From Nematostella vectensis (taxonomy: Eukaryota > Cnidaria > Anthozoa > Actiniaria > Edwardsiidae), in assembly GCF_932526225.1 (NCBI RefSeq), contig NC_064039.1, forward strand, positions 12,976,139 through 13,040,138: 64,000 nt of DNA, written 5' to 3'. Numbering within the stretch: the first letter of the stretch is position 1; each line of letters starts with the position of its first letter. Below the pieces are notes generated by a model that was given only the letters and a program-made list of their open reading frames with translations, searched no databases and was not told where the DNA came from. Shown one piece after another: positions 45,239 through 56,746 of this stretch. Both the position numbers and the translations under genes were made by a program.

Positions 45239-47962
45239 AAGAGAGAAAGAAAGAACACTTTCCCACGTGTTACTCTATGCCCTTATGTGGTTACGGGTAG
45301 TGTTATTACGTTACCGGACATATAGCACGACACGTTACCGGACATATAAAGCTACACGTTACCGGACAAATAACGCTCTACGTTACCGGACAAATAACAC
45401 GACACGTTACCGGACATATAACACAACACGTTACCGGACAAATAACGCTACACGTTACCGGACATATAACACGACACGTTACCGGACATATAACACGACA
45501 CGTTACCGGACATATAACACGACACGTTACCGGACATATAACGCTACACGTTACCAGACATATAACACGACACGTTACCGGACATATAACACGACACGTT
45601 ACCGGACATATAACACGACACGTTACCGGACATATAACACGACACGTTACCAGACATATAACACGACACGTTACCGGACATAAAACACGACACGCTACCA
45701 GACATATAACACGACACGTTACCGGACATATAACACGACACGTTACCGGGCATATAACACGACAAGTTACCGGACATATAACGCTACCTGTTACCGGACA
45801 TATAAATGATGTGCCTCAGTAAGAGAAACACTAAAGAGTTTGTCTAGGGCTCTTCTATCACAACCTTGAGGCATTTGATGAAATACACATTTTGTAAAAG
45901 TAATTCGTTCAAGGACGCCAAGGAACAGACGAGAACAAAAGTACAAATGATAAAAAGATAATCTTGAAAAATAGTCTGTCATTCAAACTAACGGATTGCA
46001 TTTGGGGCTATTTGATTGGTCAGCGCGTTACGGAGAGGTGTCGTGTTTGGAAACAATTTCAGTGCTGGCCAATGAAAACGCTTCAAGGATTTTGAATGAT
46101 GGAAGCCAGAAGGCGACTGATTTTAGCTGCTGGAAATGAATAAAAAACAGCAGATATAAATAATCGTAAGTTCTTCACTAATTGAAGTCCTCTTCCTCAG
46201 AGATTTCATTTCCGCTCGTAAATGATCCAGGATGACTTGGGTTTCCCTTGGGCGAGCGGTGCTTTGAGTTGATAGGTTAACTTTTAAAGTATTCTCATCG
46301 TTTGAAAATACATATAAACTTGAGAAAGAGAGCTAGAGAGCCAAAAACAATTTTACAATAAACACACCCGTACCCAACAGGTTCGAGATGTCAGTTTTCA
46401 ATGGGTGGAACAAGAGTAGATAAGCTTAATTCAAGCTTGGCATGTCTTCAAAAGGCAAGCGTGGCGGGGACGTGGAGACTCGGGTATATACAAAACCAAT
46501 TTCAAACAATTTTTTGCCTGGGGAGCACTAACGATCTTCTATAAAAGGGTCTCGCCCTTTTTGTCATCTTCAGAGTCTGGTCTGCCGACATGACAGAGGA
46601 AAATGGAGTCAGCTCCGCGTGCGAAATTAAGCGTGTAATCATCTGGAAAACACGTCGGAAATAGAGTATCTCTTTTCGCTGTTGTTTTGCGAAGAAAAAC
46701 TAATTACATTTGAAAGCACTTCAGTACGCCGTTTCTTCTGTTAGCTGTGTCAACGGAATAGCGGGTTTAGTAGTGGCTGGAATCGATGGGAAGATTTCGC
46801 AAGATATAACAGGATTTTAAGGTCTCTAAGCGCGCATAGCTTAATACTGGGATCCTTAAGGCAGTGATCGGTATGTGTGGCGGACACTCACATGCTTTCC
46901 TACGATGACAACCATCCTATTGCGGCCTATTTTCCTTGCAATCACACACCTCTGTCAAACGCGAACTTTTAATAATTTTGTCTCCGTTCTTTTAAGACAC
47001 GCGAGGTAGGGGCTTCCTTATATCCACTGTCATTTCCCGCGCCTACCGCGAATAAAGATCAATAACGGCAACATTGACGGCATTAATACACGCAAACAAA
47101 TGAGCGCGTTTCGGTTTGATTAACTTCTACAGATTTAATCTCTCGAGACGGGGAAGCACTTTAAAACATAAACAAATGCTCTTGAAATCCGGTACTGATT
47201 TAGACAGGTTCGCCGGTGTCACGAAGTTTTAGGGTGTAATAGACTAGAATCGATGGGGAACCCCAGATCGTGGCTAGTACACGACTTATTAGATGCAACT
47301 CAAGCAACACTCACTCAAGCTATTTATCAAGACAAGCCTGTCTGTCTGTCAATCGCCTCAAGACTTGCTCTCACTTATGTGTCTATAAAAAAGCCGAACA
47401 AGGGCCGACTTTTCGCGTAATTTTTGTCTTTTTTATTGGGTATAGTCTGCAGTGTGTAAGTGTTTGCGGGTATGGGAGCTTGAGGAAGGGGTAGGAGGGG
47501 GGTCCACTCTTGAGCATACGCGCGTGAATTTGAGAAATAACACGCTAGACAACTAAATTGGATCAGCAGAAAATTCCATTAACGAACCAACACGAGGGAC
47601 AGGTTTATAATCGGGAATGCCTAGTTTTAGTCGATGCAACGCAGATAACACTGCGCATTTATCAATGTCTTGCATACGGAGGGCTGGACTAAAAGCTTGC
47701 AAAGTGCTTTTAAATGCCAGCGCACTACTGTGTTCTTACCTTAAATAATCTCGTTTGCATAAGATGAGATTCGCCTTGGTGTAGAGGGTGGAGCCCACCT
47801 CTCCAAGCCGGCATTCGCAACAAGAGCACTTTAAGCAGTCTTCGTGCCAGTATCTGTCCAAGGCTTTGAGTAGGAACCGTTCGTTTATAAGCACGCCACA
47901 TCCACCGCAAGTCCGCTTGCTTGCTGGTTCTTTGTAGAGCTCACACTTTTCTGTTGTAGCTG
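42010..47962 (-). CDS. LIM-only transcription cofactor, LMO1/LMO3-type (5' end missing)
   Basis: Two exons are visible. 47740-~47962 encodes LIM domain 1 (CGGCGVLINERFLLKALDRY, then 'WHEDCLKCSCCECRLGEVGS', LYTKANLILCKRDYLR). 42010-42250 encodes LIM domain 2 ('LFGTRGFCSVCCKTIPAFE', 'VYHLECFSCQRCNQRFCVG', then ILCVDDYEE) and the stop. The exon junction (phase 2) rejoins Arg-Leu-Phe-Gly, the invariant linker of LMO proteins. All zinc ligands of both LIM domains appear present. LMO proteins are nuclear adaptors that bridge LDB1 with bHLH and GATA factors; sequence is closest to the LMO1/LMO3 group rather than LMO2 or LMO4. The first coding exon upstream of 47962 was not identified. The 5.5-kb intron contains a minisatellite. 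Confidence 0.9.
43850..43945. repeat. Dispersed repeat, 'CGCAAATAAACC' family, diverged copy 3
   Basis: TTCTCGCAAACAGACGATTGTATTTTCAATGTAAACAA followed by AGTGGCTTATCAACATTCTT aligns in order with 6118-6275 and 14517-14690, but with clear divergence. Confidence 0.5.
45118..45255. repeat. Polypurine GAAA/GAGA tract
   Basis: About 138 bases of almost pure A/G on the plus strand, with (GAAA)n then (GA)n and mixtures. Long mirror-like polypurine tracts can form triplex (H-) DNA. It immediately precedes the 24-bp minisatellite. Confidence 0.95.
45303..45805. repeat. 24-bp minisatellite in the LMO intron, ~21 copies
   Basis: The unit core is ACACGTTACCGGACATATA, with variable bases between cores. 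About 21 head-to-tail copies are present, the most uniform between 45450 and 45780. The unit is divisible by three, so it gives repetitive open frames on both strands that are not genes. Confidence 0.96.
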
Positions 47963-50900
47963 CTAAAAAAAAACATAAAGGCACTATTCGAAATGTCAAT
48001 TCACTTGACTTAGCATAGGAATGTAGTATAAACATTTGCGCGCGTAAGTCGTTACAGCGGATGGAATTTCATTGAATCTAATTGTGATTGTGTGATTTCG
48101 CAGGATCTCGGTGTCAAAAACACACGAATTTCTTGTCAAGACATGCTCCGTCTAATGACAACGGCAAACAACTCTCGGTGTCCTAAAGTGGAAGCATAAA
48201 ATCTGAGAAAATTTGTGTTTACATTTTTTTGTTGTTTAGTGTGTAGCCAAACAAACCAACGCAACTCTGAACTCTATGAGCGCAAATGCTTGCGACCAAT
48301 GCAATATAAGAGCACGACTTGTGTACAATACAACACATTATGTCAGCCCTAGATAACCTGTAGCAATGCGCGGTTTAAGCTTCATATTAAATTATAAATT
48401 AAACCGTCTACTTACTCATGGCGTAAGCAACGAGAAATCAGCCGAATATGATCCTCTAGGGAAGTCGAAAGGTTTGTTAGTGGCGCAATTCCCACGACCA
48501 AATCAATGTTGGCTTGTAGGAGATCTCTTCAGACTAAATAAACCAAGCGGCTAGCGCTGTATTTGAGGCCATTTCCTGCTTTTAGCCGCTGTCAATTACC
48601 CAATAGGTAGTCGTATTGCAGATCTATTGTTCTAACATGACACTAGCTAGTCCTATGACTCATGGGAAACCGGTATTGGGTACCCAGGGGCTAAAATATA
48701 ATCTCTTCGTTCGCACGAACCTCACAAACGACCGTGTAGAGGAAGAGACCGAGTCCACAATTGTGCGTCCAACAAGTATAAATAGGTTTTTATATGATCG
48801 GGGTTTGTTATTTTTTTACGAGTTTAGTGTTAAATTCGACAGCTCCAGAGCAAACATTTAGGTGTAATACTAGCCGCGATCCTCGAGCGATTTAGGTGAC
48901 AATTATTTGTTTAAGAGCAAGACATAATGAACACCTTTGATTGGCCGTGATGAAATGTATACTCCATGCTGGAATTTTTCTATGGAAAGTTTTTCACGTA
49001 ACCTTTATTCGTTTCCTGCTCAGTAAACAACAAACTCACCTCATTGTGGCCTCTTATACTATAACTTTTCAATTATTCACTGAATGTAGAACGATTTGAG
49101 ACGTTTCCTTTAGACCCCAAGTTGGTAATTAGCTAAGAGAAGTAGGGCTATAGTATTTCGATCTGATCCTTGTATGATTTTGTCCAGAGTCATCGACGTC
49201 TTAATAATTTGAGGGCTCCCAAACACCCTTTTACGTGGCTAGAATGAAATTAAATGAACGTTTATTAATCCTGCGATGAAATTTTCGGGTGCGACGAGGC
49301 TAAAGTGCTTACAAGTCAAGTTCATAGTCTTCACAAGTCTTCTACCATTTGCCAAACTTAATTGAAACAAAGCTAGATCTAAGCATGTTTGTTTGAGAAA
49401 AGGATGTATTGATACTTTGGATGGTGGAGATGATTGCTTCAAATCTGTAGTTTCAGGTTTCTGGGTTAGAAAAACCTCCTTGTGCTACACTAAACAACCT
49501 AATTACTTTGGATGCCATAAAGAAAATAAACAATTTCCCAATATTTTCATTGTGGGATCCTGAGGTATACCAAAAACCTCTAGGACGAAAAGGTATTTTG
49601 GTTCGTTACTCGAGGATGTATTTCTATATAAATTAACCTCTAATGAGAATAACAGAGCCGAATATAGCTTAGTCTGAAATTGAATCCTTTTGCCCCCTGG
49701 CCAATTCGTGTTTAAGTGTAGGAATTAAAAGCAATTAAAGGCACAAAGAGTGACCAACTCCGAGAGAAAACTCAAGATTTTTATCAGCTCTAGACGGCCT
49801 TGTGACCCGGGCATACCTCGACCCTCTCAGGCTAGAAGCGAGTCTGTCTTTGACTAGTTGCGAGGACAAGTTACTAGAAGTTTGTAAGATGCCAATCACT
49901 GGCCTCAGCGAAACAGCAAAGCGCATGCGTAACGAATACGCGCGCGTAGAATGCGAGAAAGGGCGGGAAAATGTAAAGAATTCTCGAGGAGTTGGAAAAA
50001 GGCAGAAATCGGGCTGATTAACAATATTTGTTAAGCAAACGATAATCGGTTTAAGGTTCAAGGACAGTATAGTCGCAGACTTGAGTTCTCCAGATTTTGC
50101 TTACTGATAAAGTTGCGGGTTTTCTAAATTAAATACCCGGTTTTAATGAAATATTATCTAAATTGTTTAATAGGATTGCTAATAATAGCATAGCTCATGA
50201 AGGATGACCGAGGCCGTGAGAACTAGAATTAAGAAGTTCTTCACCAAATGACAGGCATTTTCTGCTTTTTTGCTGACTTTGCTAGTTCATAGGGCGAAGG
50301 CACTTCGTCCAAAGAACTAGAATGCTGATCAAACAGTGCGACGGTCAAATGCTGAGCTTTTAGGCTAAAAGATGATTACAATGCATAAAGTAGGTACCCT
50401 GGATATGAAGACGTTTTATCTTTCTCCATTAAATTCTTAGCAGCACCCGTCATGTAAAGAAAAGTGACAGAACCTAGGGAAATATTCGCAAAAAGCTGAA
50501 TTAGCTAAAAAACAGATAAAAACTAAAGGGTAATTTTACTGTCCAACTCGCTTTTTGCGTGTCATAGTGGCATATAGTGGTTGCTGGCCGTTTCTGCATT
50601 CAAATAATGGCTTGCATAAGCGTAATCGGTGAATCTATTGCAATAAACCCGAAGATAACAACGAACTACTACCATATGGGGCAATAATCTGCAAAAAAAC
50701 TTTGTATGATTGAACAAGGCAATGCCAGAAAATATGAGTCAAGAGTTCACTAAATAAGCAGTAAAAGCCTTCTAGAGCGATAAGTTTTATGGATAATTCT
50801 TATCGTTCACGGGCTTTTTGTATGAATTCGCTCTTTGCAATTTACGATGCATTTGACCTCCTCAAAGAAATGAACTTTGCCCTTTGTCCAAAAAAGAAGC

Positions 50901-51339
50901 GAAAACCAGCTCAAAGCAAAGAAAAATGTATATAAAAAAGCACAACCAAACATGGAATTTTTGGAAAACCCGAAAAGCTTGTCCCTTTTAATCTTCAAAT
51001 AGAAAGGAGCGATAAAAAGATAAAGGAGTTGCCGATGATATATTGATTGGTTGGTGCGATACCTGCACGGAAATCAACGATTGGCTCTACTACGCCTTAC
51101 ACCGGTATTCCGAGGTTCTTTCGAGTGGGGAACGCCCAAGAAAGGACTTCCAATACAAAGCTAGGTTTAGCGAAAATTGAACAATATATTCTTTTTTTTC
51201 TTCTGTGCCATTATCCTTTTCTCAATGGACGATATGACATGTTTTATTGAATCGCCGCGTCGGCTTTTAGCGCGCGTATAAAAAATCTTTTTGTGACCAC
51301 CACAAAGCAGGCGAAGTGTCTAAAGTGGAAAACATTAGG

Positions 51340-53000
51340 CTACTCACGGCGGCTTCGGGTACCAAAGATTATTACAAATTCTTTGAGAACCGAAAAGATA
51401 ATCAAGCAAGGGGAACGTGTCGTACTGAGCAGTAGCGATGCGAAAAGCATACAGTGACCATTTATCGAACACGAAAGTTCAAAGAGAGTCACCGATAATA
51501 GAGGGAAACGTTCAGTACTAAGCAGAAGAATAAAAAAAACCCTTTAGTAGCTGTTCTTCCGAGCAAAAACGCTGATTTTACAAAGAAAGTATCCCAAAAA
51601 AATAATAACACGCAAGGAAAAACGTTCCATGCTGGCAGTATTATAATCATTTAGGGACCGTCCTATCGAACAAGGGAATCTTTTTGTTAATCAATTATTA
51701 CATTGCAACTATTTTCTATTAAATTCTCGTGTGGAAATAAACTAAACTGTTTCTACAAAAGCGAAGACAAACGTGGCCGAAAATATAATAGGGAGAAAAA
51801 CATTCCAAGTAATAGCAATGCTAAAAACATTTAGTGACCGGAACGAGCAAAAAACGTTTTTCACATATTTTGCTATTCTATTTTCTATGAATGGACAAAA
51901 CTGTTTCTACAAAGAAAGTAACAACTATTAATCACTAGAATAAAGTACTAGAATTTGTCCTAAGGAATTTGGTCAGAATTACGGCGTATCCTTGGAGGAA
52001 AAGAGGCGATCATAATCTTTATCGCGATAAAAACATTCATTAAAACGCGATTGAGTAACACAACTTTAGTGTGTTCAGTAAATTCACAGTAAACTCATCC
52101 ATTTCGGTTTAAGTAACGCAGGTAAGAGTTTCGAGGAAGACGAGCAGTATTTTGATGGCCATTGCTTGAATTCGCAAGTATGTTATTAATCGAAAAATAC
52201 GGGTTTTTTTCGCGACCTTCCTTTACAAACGCAATCGGGCTTCCGATCTCGCCACGAATTCTTGGTGATGCTATTGCGACGGATTCCGAACGATTTACGA
52301 TACCATCTGTTTCTTCGTATATTGTTTCCGGAAATAAAAATTCGAATAACCGAGCGTAATCCGAGCAACTTCCGATGATAACACCCATCCATTGTCGTAA
52401 CGATAACGCAGCCACATTCCGTTGTTATATTAGCTTTGTTATTGAGGGAAGCTAACTAACTAAATCCCCTGGAAAACGTTAAATGGGCTGTTATTTAGGC
52501 AGGACCACCACCTTTCAGATGGAAAATTTTATTATCTGGGTCAGAATATTCGCATTCAAGTGCGAAAGGCGGAAAAGACTAAAAGAATATAGGAGTGGTG
52601 TGGTTAAGTACAGCAAGGGCAAAGTGATGATGTCAGCACCTAGCATCTCATACATATTTATTACAGTATACGACGCATAGCAGAGCAGCCGAATGACAGG
52701 AATATAAAGCAATGTTCAAGTAAGCGTGTGGGCAGACGGGGCTCTTCAGCCACCATTTTGTTAGCCTGCTTACAGGCGTTTACTCAGTGCTTTTTTTGCT
52801 ATGTTTTATCGGTGTTTTCGCTATACGCCGAGACGTGGCCGCCATTTTTTTTTTGTTCTGGCCGCGCGAAAGCTGGAATCAGGTTACCATTTTGTTATCC
52901 TAGCAAGTGCAAGAAAGCATCCATTTCCATCGACTGGTTCGAGAAAGCTAGTGCGATATCTGCGATTGAGTTCTGTAAATTAAGTACACTTTTTTTTTAA
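51340..53000 (+). repeat. Segmental duplication, unit 1
   Basis: Ordered blocks shared with 53880-55260 include CTTTGAGAACCGAAAAGATAAT, ACAAACGCAATCGGGCTTCCGATCTC, ACGGATTCCGAACGATTTAC, TTCGTATATTGTTTCCGGA, GATCTGGGTCAGAATA-type sequence, AAAGGCGGAAAAGACT and AGTGCGATAT. Order and orientation are preserved, so this is a duplicated segment and not a simple repeat. Confidence 0.85.
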
Positions 53001-53607
53001 TAAGAACCTTTTTATAAGAACGTCCATACTGAGATTTCACCAAATTTTAAGAACTAAGTTTAAGTCCTGATGCGTTTTAAAATACAGAATGAAATTGTGC
53101 TAATAGTAACAACCTTATTATTGCTATTGATCATTAGTGTAATTCCCTTCCTAATAATTCATTGGGTCTTATATTCTTATATATATACTAAAATTTATAA
53201 AAATCTATAAAAACATATTCAGCCTTAAAATCCCAAAAATAAGAACGGCCAAGCCTCAACTGAAAATTAGACGTTCTTAAAAAATAGAGTGTATCATTGA
53301 TAGTTTTGCATATTTCAAGATTTCTCCTTATAATTTGTTTTTCAATGTTGGTTGAAAACAATAACAAAGATGTGGCTGAGTGTGATTCTTTAAATAGAGG
53401 CAAACAGAGGCAAAGTAGACGCTGCGAGTACAAGATGGGTGCAAATAATAGACCCCTTTCAAGGCCTTTAAATCATATAAACAGCATGGTGTTAGTCGTA
53501 ACATTCTGCTGCTTGATATAATCGATAACGTAGGTCTACCCTTATGTTTCTCATAAAGACTGACGTTAAACAAAGAGAATAAACGTTTTGAAATAGACTT
53601 TACTTAC

Positions 53608-53758
53608 AGGCGCGTACACAGGAAGGGGGGGGGGGGTGCGGTCACCCCCCTTGGCCGCCAAAAAGTGGGTCATTTCTTATGAAGGAATCTTCCAAAACTC
53701 TCCTTTTTCTATATGATACCTATGACTGCGCCCCCCTGCCAATCCTGAAATCGCGCCT
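53608..53758. repeat. Dispersed element with G-run and CGCG ends, between the duplicated units
   Basis: It begins CAGGCGCGTACACAGG followed by a G homopolymer and ends CCTGAAATCGCGCCTA. The layout resembles the CAGGGGCG... repeats elsewhere in the window, but sequence identity is limited. Confidence 0.4.
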
Positions 53759-53879
53759 ATACCTATTAGCGAAAGAACAAATGAACAGAGATGTACATAC
53801 GTTCATCGAATGGCATGAGATATTAAGTGTCATAAAAAGTCTAAATAGATGGGTTCTAAAGTAGAAAACATACCAAACC

Positions 53880-55260
53880 ACTCAAGGCGGCCGCTAAGGG
53901 AGCCAACATATCTTTGAGAACCGAAAAGATAATGAAGAGAGGATATACTATGGAACGAGAGCTTTTTCTGCGATAAGAATAATACAAAAGTTAGTAAAGA
54001 GAGGGACATCCGTACCCTCCTATTATTAGAATTTTTTCATTAAAACTACGCGCAGTTTTAGGTGGTATTTCGCAAATGCAAAACCGCAACAATATGTGAG
54101 TGAGGTTTGGGGACATGCCCCTTCCCAATGTTGTATTCTTTGTATTGGGCGTGCATAAATTCGCAACTATGTTGTCAAAAAGATTTAGAGTTTTTTTTTA
54201 CAAACGCAATCGGGCTTCCGATCTCTCCATAAATGCCGGTTGATGCTATTGCAACGGATTCCGAACGATTTACAATTATATCTGGCTCTTCGTATATTGT
54301 TTCCGGAGATAAAAAAAATCAAATTTCCGAGTGTAACTCGAGCACTTTCCGATAATCCCTCGATAGTTCGAACGATAACGGAACAACATTCCGTTTTTAT
54401 ATTCGATTTTGTTATATCAATGGTGTGTAAAAGAGAGTTTTACAATGTATATACCATAATTACCTTTGATTTTATTGTTTTAGGTGAAAGTTTTTTAACA
54501 CCACCTTCGGAAGATTTGATCTGGGTCAGAATAATCCGCATTTACTCAAGTGTAAAAGGCGGAAAAGACTCAAAGAGTATAGAAGTGGTTGCATTAATAC
54601 ACTTTAAAAGGACGTCTAATTTTCAAACGAAGCTAAGCTTATTTTTGGAACGTTTAAAGCGGCAGAAAACGTTATACCGGATGTTCTTTAATATCGGTGA
54701 CATCGTCGCCTAACAAACCGGCTATCGAATAGGGAATACAAGATTATAATACCAATAAAGTATCAAACATAGAGTTTACACAATTGTATTTCACTTCCCT
54801 AGTACGAAAACAACCCGGATTTTACATTCACCATTACTATGATACTTAGGGTCACTAAATAGAGAGACGTTCTAGGCTCTTGAACCAGGGTATCTGATAC
54901 TCGGCATTTTCTTAGAATACGGTCAAATCGCAAGCTGAAAATTCTTTTAAAAAGTTTCTCATAAATAAAAAAGATTCCACTATACAGCAAAGGACAAAGT
55001 GAGGATGCCAGGTAACACCTAGCGTCCCTTGCATATATTACTAACAGAATACTATACATAGCAGACCAGCAGAGTGACAGGCAAGTATAAAGCAAAGTGT
55101 AAGAATGTTTGTGGTTAGTTTATCAGAGGCTAATTTTTTCATCTAGTAAAGTACCAAATGAGCGAAAGAATTCATTTACATCGGCTGATATGGGAAAGCC
55201 AGTGCGATATTTTCGATTGAATTCTGTAAATGAGGTATAATTAATAATTTTGGTTATTTC
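53880..55260 (+). repeat. Segmental duplication, unit 2
   Basis: Second copy of the unit at 51340-53000, same orientation, with ~400 bases of unmatched sequence at about 54600-54990 and many substitutions. Its end matches the unit-1 end at TCGATTGAATTCTGTAAAT. Confidence 0.85.
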
Positions 55261-56230
55261 GAGGGCTCTTTAAAAAGATGGGGAAGATTAGGATTTTTGC
55301 TGTACTGTTCGCAAACATCTCATAAATTGCAATGATCATAGTATTAAGTTCCATCTTGCTAAAGTGTATTTCCTGAGAGTTGAGGTCTTTCCTTCACCGC
55401 ATTCGATAAGGGACATCGGGTTGCGCAAGTTGAGAGAAGAGTGTACTGATGGGAATTATCGAAGAGGTGATCAGAAAAAGGCCAACAGATCCGGAAGAGC
55501 AAAGCAAATAACGAAAAGGGGCAAGTCCATCCTTTGCACAAAGATAACGAAGATAACATGGAGGAAAGAGTAAATCATTTGAAATAAAAATACGCAAGCA
55601 GTGACATGAACCTAAATCCTTTATTACAATCATAAAAGAAACTTAGGGAGCGAGTTTACACTAGAGAATTAACGTTTTGTTCGAAAAATTGCCAAAGTAA
55701 AATTGTTCAGCTTAGAATATTTTTTCAACCAAATTACTATGTGATCAACAAAGGACGAAAGAGTTCATACTAAAGTTAAAGCCGCACCAGTTTACTTCCG
55801 GAGGTCCGACGGAAACCTCAACCGTTAAAAGACAAAAGAATCTATTAGAATCCGAGATATTTAACAGGCCATCCGCTCTAAATTATCAATCACATCCTCA
55901 AAGAAACTTCCAATAGACACACTGCTTTCAATATTTTGAAATATTTTTCGCGTTTTCCGTTAAAAATCATCGGAGATTGTTACGTAATCGACCGGAAGTA
56001 AACTGGTGACAATGCGGCTTTAAGGGGAAAAGGTGTAGCGGCTACAACAGACCATCATATCCCACGTGGTCTCTTGGTGGCCATATTATGTAATAATAGG
56101 TGTAGCGATTCATATAGTTTTGTCTTAGGAGGACTGTATACACGGTACGTATAAGGAATCGCACTAATACTCATGAGTAAGATATTCATTGCTTTTGGCT
56201 ATGATTTAATATGAGGGTACAGCTAAAATC

Positions 56231-56414
56231 AGGGGCGGATCCGGGATATATCGGAGAGGTGAGTTCCGAGCAGAAGGGTGGGGTGAGCCATTACTATAGA
56301 AACATATGAGGGGAGGTTTATTCGTGGAATTTAGTTTGAGCACATTTCTTCTAAAAACTCAGTCCGAAGGAGGGGGTAGGGGAGGGGGCACTTGCCATCC
56401 TGGATCCGCCGCTG
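56231..56414. mobile_element. ~185-bp repeat with GGGGCGGATCC / GGATCCGCC ends
   Basis: The left end AGGGGCGGATCCGGGAT and right end CATCCTGGATCCGCCGCTG form an imperfect inverted repeat. The same ends flank 62853-63477. Probably a MITE-like sequence; no TSD is clear. Confidence 0.6.
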
Positions 56415-56504
56415 ATAAAACCAGCGCGGGAGATGAGACACACATTACAAAAATGACCAGAAAACTGTTCAGTTACTTAGAAAACACAGGGTACCCGTAT
56501 TGCA

Positions 56505-56716
56505 GTTCTATCAGTAGAGGGAACAAAGGGACCCACGGAAAGACACGTGGTACCTAGATGCAGTTCGATCAGTGGAGGTAGACACAGGGGACCCACGGAA
56601 AGACACGTCGTACATTGATGCATTTCGATCAGCGGAGGTAGACACAGGGAACCCACGGAAGGACACGTAGTACATTGATGCATTTCCATCAGAAGGGACA
56701 GACACAGGAAACCCTT
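56505..56716. repeat. ~60-bp minisatellite just beyond the GALK2 stop codon
   Basis: About 3.5 copies of a unit containing TCAGTGGAGGTAGACACAGG, ACCCACGGAAAGACACGT and GTACATTGATGCATTT. It lies 30-240 bases downstream of the GALK2 stop and so probably falls in the 3' UTR. Confidence 0.9.
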
Positions 56717-56746
56717 CATTGAATGACACGGATGCAAATGAACAGC

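Larger units (their letters stand above)
47963..56746. other. Gene-poor region between LMO and GALK2
   Basis: No exon with recognisable protein sequence and splice context is seen. The unseen first LMO exon may lie here on the minus strand. The stretch contains a diverged segmental duplication (51340-53000 and 53880-55260), an inverted-end repeat at 56231-56414 and a minisatellite at 56505-56716. The part 48036-51300 shows nothing I can assign. Confidence 0.55.

Noticed and set aside
45267-45777. Open frames on both strands made of RYRTYNTT or MSGNVSCY repeats
   Set aside because: They are the 24-bp minisatellite translated; not genes.
35950-45805. Possible CRISPR-like arrays
   Set aside because: Units are contiguous tandem repeats without unique spacers, and the sequence is from an animal nuclear genome.
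47736-48035. Met at 48035 as the LMO start codon
   Set aside because: Sequence before ~47962 is hydrophobic intron read-through ending in a pyrimidine-rich acceptor; the real first exon is elsewhere.
54240-54713. 157-codon plus-strand frame in the segmental duplication
   Set aside because: The duplicate unit at 52 kb does not keep the frame open, as would be expected of a coding unit.
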